The position numbers were made by a program, and so were the translations under genes. Below, one piece after another: positions 42,621 to 51,202 of a stretch of DNA of 64,000 bases. Source of the DNA: an uncultured Faecalibacterium sp. (GTDB lineage: Bacteria; Bacillota; Clostridia; Oscillospirales; Ruminococcaceae); assembly GCA_934561555.1 (NCBI GenBank), contig CAKTGQ010000010.1, forward strand, positions 40,806-104,805, given 5' to 3'. Below the pieces are notes generated by a model. That model worked only from the letters and a program-made list of their open reading frames with translations. It made no database searches and was not told where the DNA came from. How positions within the stretch are numbered: position 1 is the first letter of the stretch; every line of letters begins with the position of its first letter.

Positions 42621-43457
42621 ATGGCTACGGATTGCATTCGCCTGGTCGCATCTGATATGGACGCGACTTTGCTGGATGAACACAGCTGCCTGCCTCAGGG
42701 CTTTGCCGGGATGGTGCACGCACTGGCACAGAAGGATATCCGGTTTGCCGCTGCCAGCGGACGGCCTCTGTATACTCTGGAAGAAATGTTTGCCGGGCTG
42801 CTGGACACGGTCATCCTCATCGGAGACAACGGGGGCGCCATTCGCTGGCAGGGCAAAGACCTGTTCGTTTCCGAGATGCCTGCCGCGGGTTGGCGGCAGC
42901 TGGCAAAGTTGGCCCGGGAAAACCGGGACATCGGGATGCTCTGCGGGCTGGACTGCGTATACGTGGAAAAGCCCTGGCAGTGCTATGATGCCGTGTTCCG
43001 GAACTTTTACACCCGCGTGACCTATGTGGACGACTTGCTGGCCGTAGAGGCCCCGGCAGACAAATTTACCATCTACCTGCCTGCAGGGAATGCCCAGCAG
43101 GCCTTTGATTCCGTATACGGTACAGCCTGCGGCGGGGCGTTTTCGGTGGCGGTAGCCGGGAAGAACTGGGTGGATGTGATGAACCCCGGTGTCCACAAGG
43201 GAGCCGCGCTGGAGCAGTTGGGGCGGCAGTTCAACATCCCTTCCACGGGGATGATGGCCTTTGGCGATACCTACAATGATGCCGAGATGCTGACTGCCGC
43301 AAAATACGGCTTTTTGATGGAAAACGGCAGTGCACCCCTGCGGGCAAAGGTGCCGTTCCTTGCACCGCCCCATACGCAGGCCGGTGTGATGCAGGTTTTG
43401 CACAGGGTGCTTGCGCAGGATGGCTGGGTCTGCCCGGCTGATTTTATAAGAACATGA
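42621..43457 (+). CDS. Cof-type HAD-IIB sugar/nucleotide phosphatase
   Basis: 278 residues. HAD motif I DMDATLLD (usual DxDGT reads DMDAT), motif II AASGRPLYTLE, and motif IV FGDTYNDAEML; a type IIB cap lies between. It dephosphorylates small sugar phosphates or cofactors in the cytoplasm; substrate unpredictable. 13 bases after the GH25 stop with a GGGAG RBS, so cotranscribed; a terminator follows directly. Confidence 0.9.
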   Translation: MATDCIRLVASDMDATLLDEHSCLPQGFAGMVHALAQKDIRFAAASGRPLYTLEEMFAGLLDTVILIGDNGGAIRWQGKDLFVSEMPAAGWRQLAKLARENRDIGMLCGLDCVYVEKPWQCYDAVFRNFYTRVTYVDDLLAVEAPADKFTIYLPAGNAQQAFDSVYGTACGGAFSVAVAGKNWVDVMNPGVHKGAALEQLGRQFNIPSTGMMAFGDTYNDAEMLTAAKYGFLMENGSAPLRAKVPFLAPPHTQAGVMQVLHRVLAQDGWVCPADFIRT

Positions 43458-43460
43458 ACA

Positions 43461-43506
43461 GCTCCCCCCGGTCTGCGCCGTCAGGCACCGACCGGGGGCT
43501 TTTTGC
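43461..43506 (+). terminator. Terminator after the HAD gene
   Basis: AGCTCCCCCCGGTC...GACCGGGGGCT stem followed by TTTTTG. Confidence 0.85.
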
Positions 43507-43607
43507 TGCCGCTGGGGGAAAGCAGACTGCTCCGGCATATCTGCCCGGTGCCCCGCATAAGCTGGTGGCAGAGTATGCAAGCGCAAATGGCGGGGAGGCA
43601 TGGGGAT

Positions 43608-44261
43608 ATGTTTGTGGTAACACTGAGCAAGACGAGCCTGAAAAAGCTGGGAGCAGGGGCGGCATGCTGCGCGCTGGTGGTGTTCAGCGCCATGCTGGGG
43701 CGGTTCATCAGTACCCGGACGGTGGCGGTGGCTGCCCCGGTGAACCGTATTGAGAGCGCACAGGACATCCAGACATGGTTCACCGGCTATGGGCTGGAAG
43801 TGGACGGCGCATCCATTACAGCGGATAAGGTCAAGATCCCCCGCAGGTGGGACGACAGCTTTTCTGCCTTCAACGGGGTGGTGCAACAAAGCGGCATGGA
43901 TCTCGCCCGCTACAAGGGCAAAACGGTGGAAAAGTGGTCGGCGCTGCTCCCGGCGGCAAGCAGCGGCGAGACCAGCCGCTACGGGGTGCTGCTGGTGTAT
44001 AAAAAGAAGGCCGTAGGCGCGTATCTGCTGGAAAAGCCCTCCGGCACGGTGCTGGGGCTGCAGGACGCCCAGAACGAGCTGGCAAAGCAAACCTCCGGCG
44101 AGGATTACAGCGGCGACTGGGGCGAGCGGCACGATGAGCAGCTGACCGACAGCACCGCGCAGCAGACCTCCGGCGAGCCGGACGCAGAGCCCGACGCCGC
44201 CCCGCAGGCAGCGCCCTACACCGAGCTGCCGCTGGACGCGGAGGGGTATCCCGTGGAATAG
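43608..44261 (+). CDS. DUF4830-like membrane-anchored protein
   Basis: 217 residues from the ATG at 43608 (GGAGG nine bases upstream). One transmembrane helix (about 15-35), then a compact domain with WFTGYGLEVDGASITADKVKIP, FSAFNGVVQQSGMDLARYKGKTV and YGVLLVYKKKAVGAYL, which resembles DUF4830; the tail is Glu/Asp/Gln-rich. Function unknown. No clear promoter or partner; about 100 bases after a terminator. Confidence 0.7.
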   Translation: MFVVTLSKTSLKKLGAGAACCALVVFSAMLGRFISTRTVAVAAPVNRIESAQDIQTWFTGYGLEVDGASITADKVKIPRRWDDSFSAFNGVVQQSGMDLARYKGKTVEKWSALLPAASSGETSRYGVLLVYKKKAVGAYLLEKPSGTVLGLQDAQNELAKQTSGEDYSGDWGERHDEQLTDSTAQQTSGEPDAEPDAAPQAAPYTELPLDAEGYPVE

Positions 44262-44432
44262 GGACGGCATTCGGGGGAAAAACGACCTTTTTTAATCTCT
44301 TGTCCGGCAGTTGCACAAACTGCCTAGTTTTTACAAACGATTCGACAAAAATTAGACAAAACACGGATTTTTGTAGCATCCGTATGTTCAAATGTAACAA
44401 AATTTTCTTGTAAAAATCGGCAATATGGAACG

Positions 44433-44461
44433 GTGCAAAAAAACCGGTACGGGTTTATAAT
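44433..44461 (+). promoter_or_regulatory. Promoter of ptsH
   Basis: TATAAT at 44456-44461 with a poor -35 (GTGCAA, 44433-44438, 17-base spacer). Confidence 0.55.
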
Positions 44462-44549
44462 AGTAGTATACCAATCCCCATTGGCAAAGCCATGTTCCGG
44501 GGCTGAATGTGCAGTCCGGGCAGAGGGATCAAGTAAGGAGAAAATGATT

Positions 44550-44807
44550 ATGAAGGAATTTCAGTACACTGTTAAGGATGCCTGCGGCATCCATGCCCGT
44601 CCCGCCGGTCTGCTGGTCAAGACCGTGAAGGGTTTTGCAAGCACCGCCACCCTCGAGAAGGACGGCAAGAGCTGCGATATGCGCAAGCTGATGGCTCTGA
44701 TGGGCATGGGCGTCAAGCAGGGCGAGACCGTGACCATCAAGGTCGAGGGCGATGATGAAGAAGCAGCCGCAGAGGCCATCCAGAAGTTCCTGAGCGAGAA
44801 CGTCTGA
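44550..44807 (+). CDS. ptsH: Phosphocarrier protein HPr (Lys at the Ser46 position)
   Basis: 85 residues. The phosphoryl-accepting His15 is in GIHARPAG; the second half aligns without gaps to Bacillus HPr. At position 46, where Gram-positive HPr has the HprK-regulated Ser, this protein has Lys (DMRKLMALMGMGVKQG). It should therefore take phosphate from EI but not serve as the Ser-P cofactor of CcpA. ATG at 44550 is nine bases after AAGGAG; the ATG at 44544 is too close. A terminator-like hairpin separates it from ptsI. Confidence 0.93.
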   Translation: MKEFQYTVKDACGIHARPAGLLVKTVKGFASTATLEKDGKSCDMRKLMALMGMGVKQGETVTIKVEGDDEEAAAEAIQKFLSENV

Positions 44808-44824
44808 GCCGCGGCTTAAAAGCC

Positions 44825-44858
44825 GAGCCCTCGCGGGAAAACTGCGGGGGCTTTTTTT
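44825..44858 (+). terminator. Terminator/attenuator between ptsH and ptsI
   Basis: AGCCCTCGC...GCGGGGGCT stem (one wobble) followed by seven T residues. Partial read-through would give more HPr than EI. Confidence 0.8.
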
Positions 44859-44910
44859 GACAAAACGCCGGGCGCTGTACGTCCGGCTGTAAGTGGAAGG
44901 AGAAAGTGCT

Positions 44911-46554
44911 ATGCAGGTAGGCACCGGCAAAAGCGTGCTCAATGGCATCGCCATTGGCAAGCTGAAGATCTACAAGAAGAAAGATACCGCTATTTCCACC
45001 GCTCCCGTGGCAGATACTGCTGCGGAGCTGGAGCGTTTTGAAGCTGCCCGCCAGAAGGCCATTGAGCAGCAGACCGCCCTGTACGAAAAGGCACTGGCAG
45101 AAGCCGGCGAGGACATCGCCGAGGTGTTCAACATCCACGCCATGATGCTGGATGACGACGACTTTGTGGACGCCATCAAGGAGATCATCAACGGGCAGAA
45201 GATGTGCGCCGAGTACGCCGTCAAGACCGCCGGCAACAATCAGGCTGCGGTGTTCTCTGCCATGGACGACCCGTATCTGCAGGCTCGCAGCGCCGACGTG
45301 CTGGACATCGCGCAGGCCATGCTGGACATTCTGCAGGGGGTGGACAACGCTTCCCTGCAGGGCACCGAGCCCAGCATTCTGGTAGCCGAAGATCTGGCTC
45401 CCTCTGAGACGGTGCGCATGGATAAAAGCCTGCTGCTGGGCTTTATCACCCGCGAGGGCAGCTCCAACAGCCACACCGCCATTCTGGCACGCAGCATGAA
45501 CATCCCCGCCCTGATCCAGTGCAAGGATATTCAGGACGACTGGGACGGCAAGATGGCTGTGGTGGACGGCTACAACGCCTGTGTGTATGTAGACCCCACC
45601 CCCGACCTGCTCAAGAGCCTGAAAAAGCGCCAGCAGGAGGACCAGAAAAAGCAGGCCCTGCTGCAGGAGCTGAAGGGCAAGCCCAACACCACGCTGGACG
45701 GCAAGACCATCAACGTGTTCGCCAACATCGGCGGCATGGGCGACGTGGGCGCTGTGCAGCAGAACGACGCCGGCGGCGTGGGTCTGTTCCGCACCGAGTT
45801 CGTTTACCTGAACTGCAAGGACTTCCCCACCGAGGACTACCAGTTCGAGGCTTACAAGCAGGTGGTGGAAAGCCTTGCACCCCGCAAGGTGGTGGTGCGC
45901 ACCTGTGATATCGGCGCGGACAAGACCGTGGATTACATGAAGCTGGATCACGAGGAAAACCCCGCGCTGGGCTACCGCGCCATCCGCATCTGCCTGACCC
46001 GCAAGGACTTCTTCAAGACCCAGCTGCGCGCGCTGCTGCGGGCTTCCGCCTACGGCAACATGAGCATCATGTTCCCCATGATTACCAGCCTGCGGGAGCT
46101 GCAGGACGCCAAGGCTGTTCTGGAAGAGTGCCGCGCCGAGCTGACCGCCGAGGGCGTCAAGATGGGGCAGAACATTGAAGTGGGCACCATGATCGAGACC
46201 CCCGCCGCCGTGCTCATCGCGGACGAGCTGGCCGCCGAGTGCGACTTCTTCTCCATCGGCACCAACGACCTGACCCAGTACACCTGTGCACTGGACCGCC
46301 AGAACGCAAAGCTGGAGCCCTTCTTCAACCCCCATCACCCCGCCGTGCTGCGCGCCATCAAGATGACCATTGAAGCCGGTCACCGCCACGGCATCTGGGT
46401 AGGCATCTGCGGCGAACTGGGCGCCGACACCGCTCTGACCGAGACCTTCCTGCGTATGGGCGTGGACGAATTGTCCATGAACGCCAAGAGCATCCTGCCG
46501 GTGCGCAAGATCATCCGCAGCGTAGACCTGAGCAAGCCCTCTGAGAAGGCTTGA
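44911..46554 (+). CDS. ptsI: PTS enzyme I (PEP-protein phosphotransferase)
   Basis: 547 residues from MQVGTGKSVLNGIAIGKL. N-terminal HPr-binding and swivelling domain with the active His188 in EGSSNSHTAILARSM; C-terminal PEP-binding barrel with GGVGLFRTEFVYL, SIGTNDLTQYT and GICGELGAD (catalytic Cys). It starts the PTS relay by taking phosphate from PEP. GGAAGGAG precedes the ATG; family B copy B5 forms its terminator. Confidence 0.97.
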   Translation: MQVGTGKSVLNGIAIGKLKIYKKKDTAISTAPVADTAAELERFEAARQKAIEQQTALYEKALAEAGEDIAEVFNIHAMMLDDDDFVDAIKEIINGQKMCAEYAVKTAGNNQAAVFSAMDDPYLQARSADVLDIAQAMLDILQGVDNASLQGTEPSILVAEDLAPSETVRMDKSLLLGFITREGSSNSHTAILARSMNIPALIQCKDIQDDWDGKMAVVDGYNACVYVDPTPDLLKSLKKRQQEDQKKQALLQELKGKPNTTLDGKTINVFANIGGMGDVGAVQQNDAGGVGLFRTEFVYLNCKDFPTEDYQFEAYKQVVESLAPRKVVVRTCDIGADKTVDYMKLDHEENPALGYRAIRICLTRKDFFKTQLRALLRASAYGNMSIMFPMITSLRELQDAKAVLEECRAELTAEGVKMGQNIEVGTMIETPAAVLIADELAAECDFFSIGTNDLTQYTCALDRQNAKLEPFFNPHHPAVLRAIKMTIEAGHRHGIWVGICGELGADTALTETFLRMGVDELSMNAKSILPVRKIIRSVDLSKPSEKA

Positions 46555-46555
46555 C

Positions 46556-46691
46556 CCGCGGAAAAAATATTATTATAATTTGTGGCTCAGAAACGCCTGC
46601 GGGCGTTTCTGAGCCACTTTTTTACAGAAGAGGTCGTAACGGCAAACGGCATTGCAGCGCCGCTTTCTGCGAAAGCGCGGCGCTGAGAGGG
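46556..46691 (-). repeat. Family B hairpin repeat, copy B5
   Basis: GCGGAAAAAATATT directly after the ptsI stop, a perfect 16-bp TGCG-loop hairpin (46582-46617), TTTTTTACAG, then GGCAAACGGCATTGCAGCGCCGCTTTC, which is the reverse complement of the left flank of copy B2. Confidence 0.78.
46582..46623 (+). terminator. Terminator of ptsI, inside repeat B5
   Basis: Perfect 16-bp stem, TGCG loop, six T residues. Confidence 0.88.
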
Positions 46692-46694
46692 CTA

Positions 46695-47966
46695 TTAAAC
46701 AGCCTCCGGCTCACCCAGAGCCAGAACCTTCGTCAGTTCAGCCTGCACCTTTGCGTTGGTGGCATCGGTGACGGCCAGCACATCGGAGTAGAACTTTTCC
46801 ATCTCGTCACGGGTGGAGAAGGTGGCCACATACATCTGGTTGCCCATGGCACCGGACAGTGCCTCGGGGATGCGGTCCACCATGCGCATATTGTCCTGAT
46901 ACTTCTGCATCAGCTGCTCGTGGCTGTAAACGAAGCTCTTGCCGTCCCGGCGGCCGGCAAAGGCGCAGTAGTAGTGCTCACCCACCGGCATATCGGTGCC
47001 GCCAAAGGCGATCATGTCTGCCCAGATCTTGTACACGTTGGTGGAGCGGGCAAAGTCGATCATGTCCGGGGTAAAGCCGCCGCAGGGGCGCATGTTGACT
47101 TCCAGCGCCACGATCTGGCCCTTTTTGCCCATGCTGGCCTGATCCTCGGTCATGCGGAAGAACTCGAAGTGGACAAAGCGGCTCTTCACCCCAAAGCTCT
47201 TGACAGCGGCACGGCCCGCGGCGCGGGTGTCCTCCGGCAGATCCTTGATGATGTAGTAGATGGAGTTATCATCGTTGTTCACGATGTCCATGATGGACAC
47301 GGGGCTTACGTTGCCCGCCTCAAAGATGGGGTTGCCGTGGGCGTCGATAATGGCATCGTAGCTGTTCACCTCAGCACGCACGAACTCCTCCATGATGTAG
47401 GCCACATCCGGGTGCTCTTTTTCCTTGTAGGCCAGAAATTCTTCCAGCTCCTTGTCGGTGGAAAGGCGGTGGGTATCCGAAGCGCCCACGCCGTTGTCCG
47501 GCTTGACCACCACCGGGTAGCCCACCTGCTCCACAAAGGCCTTGCAGCCTGCAAGGTCGTCTACCATGTGGTAGCGCGCGGTGGCAATGCCGGCCTTCTG
47601 GTAGTACTCCTTCATCTTGCTCTTGTACTTGATGCGGGGCATATCAGAGGTCTGGAAGCCGCTGGTGATGTGGAAATCGGTGCGCAGGGCGGCATCCCGT
47701 TCCAGCCAGTATTCATTGTTGGACTCCAGCCAGTCGATGCGGCCATACTTGAAGGTGAAAAAGGCCACGGCGCGGTACACTTCGTCGTAGTTTTCCAAGC
47801 TGTTCACCTTGTAGTATTCGTTCAGGCTTGCCTTCAGTTCGGGCTTCAGTTCCTCGTAGGGCTGGTCGCCGATGCCCAGCACGTTCAGACCGTTGTTCTT
47901 CAGCTCCCGGCAGAACTGCCAGTAGTTCGTGGGGAAGTTGGGGGAGATAAAAATAAAGTTCTGCAT
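46695..47966 (-). CDS. ATP-grasp domain ligase-like protein
   Basis: 423 residues. N-terminal pre-ATP-grasp domain (about 1-110), then the ATP-grasp fold: YPVVVKPDNGVGASDTHRL (phosphate loop and Lys), YIMEEFVRAEVNSYDAII and VALEVNMRPCGGF with metal-binding Glu/Asn. It should activate a carboxylate as acyl phosphate and join it to an amine or similar; substrates unknown. Two esterase genes lie just upstream on the same strand, separated by a strong hairpin. Confidence 0.85.
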   Translation of the reverse strand: MQNFIFISPNFPTNYWQFCRELKNNGLNVLGIGDQPYEELKPELKASLNEYYKVNSLENYDEVYRAVAFFTFKYGRIDWLESNNEYWLERDAALRTDFHITSGFQTSDMPRIKYKSKMKEYYQKAGIATARYHMVDDLAGCKAFVEQVGYPVVVKPDNGVGASDTHRLSTDKELEEFLAYKEKEHPDVAYIMEEFVRAEVNSYDAIIDAHGNPIFEAGNVSPVSIMDIVNNDDNSIYYIIKDLPEDTRAAGRAAVKSFGVKSRFVHFEFFRMTEDQASMGKKGQIVALEVNMRPCGGFTPDMIDFARSTNVYKIWADMIAFGGTDMPVGEHYYCAFAGRRDGKSFVYSHEQLMQKYQDNMRMVDRIPEALSGAMGNQMYVATFSTRDEMEKFYSDVLAVTDATNAKVQAELTKVLALGEPEAV

Positions 47967-48019
47967 AGTATTTGTTGATTCCTCTTTCCGTTACCTCTAT
48001 GATTACAATGCCCTTACGG

Positions 48020-48095
48020 GGCGGGACAAACTTTAAACTGGGGCACAACGGCGCGTCTGCGGACGCGCCGTTGTGCCATTTTCACGAGAGAGCCA
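48020..48095 (-). repeat. Family B-like hairpin, copy B6
   Basis: Perfect 16-bp stem (48042-48057 / 48062-48077) with TGCG loop, flanked by ATTTTCACGAGAG, the reverse of the CCCGTGAAAAT border. It lies between the esterase and ATP-grasp genes and probably ends the esterase transcript. Confidence 0.65.
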
Positions 48096-48131
48096 CAGCT
48101 CTGCCAGAAGCTGCACCCGGCGGGGCAAGGG

Positions 48132-48890
48132 TCACTGCTGACCCAGAACGTAGGGCATATAATATGCCACCTGCTTATACCACCAGTTCCAGTCGTGGTT
48201 GACATCGTGACCCCACAGGTCCACCCAGATGGGGATATGCTTTGCCTCAAAGATGCGCTTGAGCAGCCATGTGGTGTCCGGCTGTTCCCAGTCGCCCTGA
48301 CCGCAGCAGATGACCGCTTTCTGATTGCGGAACAGCTGCATATAGGGGTGATCCTCCGGGAAGTTCTTCATGTAGTCCACGGGGGAGTTCATGTACACCA
48401 GCTCGTCCATGTAGTTGCCGAAGCCGTAGTGGGCGGTGTAGATGCCGCTGAGCGCCAGACAGCCGCAGAAGATATCCGGGCGGCGCAGGTACAGGTTTAC
48501 CGCGTGGGTGGCGCCCAGACTGCACCCGAAAGCGATGATGCCGGGCAGATCGCTCCAGCCGTTGCGCTGCTGCGCCAGCTGCTGAAGCTTCGGGGCGACC
48601 TCGCGGGTGATATAGTGCAGCCACTGCTCATAGCGGCGGATGCGCCAGTAGGGGTTGCCCTGTGCGTCCGACCATGTTTCCTGATCCATGGTGTCGATGG
48701 AAAGCACCATGATCTGCCCGGACTCGATCCACGGGGCAAGGGTGTCGGTCATGTGGAAGTTTTCAAAATCGAAAAAACGGCCGTCCTGACAGGGGATATA
48801 CAGCACCGGGCGGCCTGCGTGGCCGTAAAGCTTGCACTCCATATCCCGTCCCAGTTCCGGGCTGTACTCCTTGAAATACTGCATCTCCAT
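48132..48890 (-). CDS. Alpha/beta-hydrolase esterase
   Basis: 252 residues, no signal peptide, esterase D/PF00756-like. Nucleophile elbow in AFGCSLGATHAVNLYL (GxSxG); C-terminal WVDLWGHDVNHDWNWWYKQ with the likely catalytic His. Family members hydrolyse a range of ester or acyl substrates. RBS AAAGGAGG. A second esterase of the same superfamily lies 41 bases upstream; low mutual identity argues against recent duplication. Confidence 0.82.
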   Translation of the reverse strand: MEMQYFKEYSPELGRDMECKLYGHAGRPVLYIPCQDGRFFDFENFHMTDTLAPWIESGQIMVLSIDTMDQETWSDAQGNPYWRIRRYEQWLHYITREVAPKLQQLAQQRNGWSDLPGIIAFGCSLGATHAVNLYLRRPDIFCGCLALSGIYTAHYGFGNYMDELVYMNSPVDYMKNFPEDHPYMQLFRNQKAVICCGQGDWEQPDTTWLLKRIFEAKHIPIWVDLWGHDVNHDWNWWYKQVAYYMPYVLGQQ

Positions 48891-48931
48891 GGTGTTTCCT
48901 CCTTTGGTGTGGTTATGGTGTTACCCTTCTT

Positions 48932-49702
48932 TTATTCCTCCACCTCATACAGCAGGGTGTGGAACACAAAGGGCAGTTGTTTTTCCCAGCTGGCCTCGCT
49001 GTGGGTGCCGCCGGGCACGATGCGGCTGGTCAGGTGGATGCCCCGGGTCATCAGCTTGCCGCTCAAGGCAGAGAACTCCCGGCGGATGCCATCGTGGTTG
49101 CCCATCTCCCGGGAGCCGTAGTCCATGTACAGCACCGTGCCGGGGGCAAGCTTTGCACGCCCCACAAGTCCGGAAAGCTTATCCGGTGCCACCCAGATGG
49201 AGGGCGACAGTGCCGCCGCGCGGCTGTAAGTATCGTTATATTGCAGCAGGGCGTACAGGCTCATCAGCCCGCCCATGCTGCTGCCGCCGATAAAGGTATG
49301 TGCCCTGTCCGGCAGGGTGCGGAAATTCTGGTCGATCAAAGGCTTGAACCGGTGGATGAACCAGCTCATGGTGGCCTGTCCCTTGCCGTCAAAGTGGCCG
49401 TAGGTGGGGTCATCGAAGCGGTAGGGGGAATACTCCACCAGACGCTCGTTGTTTGCTCCGGCGTTGCACTCGATGGCCGCCACGATCAGCGGGGTGTCGG
49501 TATAGTCCAGATAATCTGCCACGCCCCAGCTTTTGCCGTAGGTGGCATCCTCGTTGAAAAACACGTTCTGCCCATCGAACATATACAGCACAGGAAATCG
49601 GCGCTCCGGCTGTGCCTCGTACATGGTGGGCAGGTAGACATACGCCCGGCGCTGCTCGGTGCCGTTGACCGCCGGGTAACTCATGCTCCATTTCTTGATC
49701 AT
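48932..49702 (-). CDS. Enterochelin-esterase-like alpha/beta hydrolase
   Basis: 256 residues, PF00756: RRFPVLYMFDGQNVFFNE near the N-terminus, nucleophile FIGGSSMGGLMSLYA (Ser in GGSSMGG), acid YMDYGSREMG and catalytic His in VPGGTHSEASWE. Cytoplasmic. It could act on a siderophore-like ester or a peptide ester; no siderophore genes are present here. First gene of the esterase-esterase-ATP-grasp set. Confidence 0.85.
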   Translation of the reverse strand: MIKKWSMSYPAVNGTEQRRAYVYLPTMYEAQPERRFPVLYMFDGQNVFFNEDATYGKSWGVADYLDYTDTPLIVAAIECNAGANNERLVEYSPYRFDDPTYGHFDGKGQATMSWFIHRFKPLIDQNFRTLPDRAHTFIGGSSMGGLMSLYALLQYNDTYSRAAALSPSIWVAPDKLSGLVGRAKLAPGTVLYMDYGSREMGNHDGIRREFSALSGKLMTRGIHLTSRIVPGGTHSEASWEKQLPFVFHTLLYEVEE

Positions 49703-49808
49703 GGTGCTTCTTTCCTCTCAAATCTTCCTGCAAAGGGCACAGGCGGCAAGCCCATGCCCTTTATAGGTAGTGTAGCACCATGCGGCGGGAATTGCAATGA
49801 TTATAGAG

Positions 49809-49852
49809 CAAAGGGACTGTTGCCCCAGACGGTGTGCAACAGTCCCTTTAAA
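49809..49852 (-). terminator. Terminator of ilvE
   Basis: AAAGGGACTGTTGC / GCAACAGTCCCTTT stem, A/T-rich flanks on both sides. Confidence 0.85.
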
Positions 49853-49873
49853 AGCCGTAGGGTGACAGGCGGC

Positions 49874-50953
49874 TCAATATTTCTTTTCCACAGGCACGAT
49901 CCAGCCCTTGGTGTCGGGCAGCTTGCCCCACTGCATACCGGTCATGGTATCGTACAGCTTCTGAGTGACAGGGCCGATCTTGCCGTCGCCGATGAAGGCG
50001 TGCTCGCCCTTCCAGACCAGTTCCTTGACGGGGGAGACAACAGCGGCAGTACCGGTGCCGAACACCTCTTCCAGCTTGCCTTCGCGGGCAGCAGCCATGA
50101 TGTCGGCAATGGCGATCTTGCCCTCAACGACCTCGTAGCCCCAGTCCTTCAGCAGCTCGATGCAGCTGCGGCGGGTAACGCCGGGCAGCACGGTGCCCAC
50201 GGTAGCGGCGGTGTAGACCTTGCCGTCGATCTTGAACATGATGTTCATGCTGCCGACTTCTTCAACGTACTTCTTCTCAACGCCGTCCAGCCACAGCACC
50301 TGTGCGTAGCCCTGCTCCTCGGCCAGCTCACCGGCCTTGATGGAAGCGGCGTAGTTGCCGCCGCACTTGGTAAAGCCGGTCAGACCCGGGGCGGCGCGGA
50401 TGTACTCGTCCTCCACGTAGATGCGCACGGGGTTGATGCCCTCGGCGTAGTAAGCGCCGGAGGGAGCGCAGATGATGCAGAAGATATAGTGCTTGGAGGC
50501 GTGCACGCCCAGACCCACATCGTTGGCAAAGATGAAGGGACGGATGTACAGGGAAGCGCCATCGGTGTGGGGCACCCAGTCGCGGTCCACATCCACCAGA
50601 GCCTCGACAGCCTGAATGTAGTCCTCTACCGGGATCTTGGGGATGCACAGACGGTCGGCAGAATCCTGAAAACGCTTGGCGTTGCAATCCGGGCGGAACA
50701 GCTGCACGGTATCGTCGGCGGTGCGGTAGGCCTTCATGCCCTCAAAGATCTCCTGTGCGTAGTGGAACACCACGGTAGCGGGGTCCAGCTCAAAGGGGCC
50801 GTAGGGGACGATGCGGGCATCGTGCCAGCCTTCGCCCTCGGTGTAATCCATGACGAACATGTGGTCGGAGAACTTTTTGCCGAAGCCGAGCTTCGTCTCA
50901 TCGGTGGGCTTTGCCTTGGGCGCAGCCGTGCGGGTGATCTTGATATCCAACAT
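49874..50953 (-). CDS. ilvE: Branched-chain amino acid aminotransferase
   Basis: 359 residues, class IV PLP aminotransferase of the larger (BCAT2-like) type. PLP Lys in GFTKCGGNYAASIKAGE; LWLDGVEKKYVEEVGSMNIMF is the family signature; GTVLPGVTRRSC follows. It converts Leu, Ile and Val to and from their keto acids. It has its own promoter (minus-strand TTGCAA/TATAAT at 51054-51027) and terminator. Confidence 0.96.
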   Translation of the reverse strand: MLDIKITRTAAPKAKPTDETKLGFGKKFSDHMFVMDYTEGEGWHDARIVPYGPFELDPATVVFHYAQEIFEGMKAYRTADDTVQLFRPDCNAKRFQDSADRLCIPKIPVEDYIQAVEALVDVDRDWVPHTDGASLYIRPFIFANDVGLGVHASKHYIFCIICAPSGAYYAEGINPVRIYVEDEYIRAAPGLTGFTKCGGNYAASIKAGELAEEQGYAQVLWLDGVEKKYVEEVGSMNIMFKIDGKVYTAATVGTVLPGVTRRSCIELLKDWGYEVVEGKIAIADIMAAAREGKLEEVFGTGTAAVVSPVKELVWKGEHAFIGDGKIGPVTQKLYDTMTGMQWGKLPDTKGWIVPVEKKY

Positions 50954-51026
50954 AGTGAGTTTCCCTCTTTCCTTTTATGCGCGTGCGCACGATTTCCGGC
51001 GCTTTATGACACAAATGTTGGTTTCT

Positions 51027-51054
51027 ATTATAATATTCCCAGCCGGTTTTGCAA
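51027..51054 (-). promoter_or_regulatory. Promoter of ilvE
   Basis: Minus strand TTGCAA (51054-51049), 16 bases, TATAAT (51032-51027). Confidence 0.7.
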
Positions 51055-51202
51055 GGAATCGCAAAATGTTTCATCTTTCCACCCGGTAAGTTGCACCAGA
51101 TTATGAGCACAATGGTGTGCAAACTGCCAAATCTATGGTACAATAGGGGCACGGAGCACTTTGCGGGGCACAGCCCCGCTTTTCTACGGAAGGAGAACTG
51201 CC

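Noticed and set aside
44262..44549. cre (CcpA) site upstream of ptsH
   Set aside because: No stretch fits the cre consensus, and the HPr encoded here lacks Ser46.
48959..51106. Long open frame antisense to the esterase and ilvE genes
   Set aside because: Shadow of GC-rich coding sequence; crosses a terminator and an intergenic gap.
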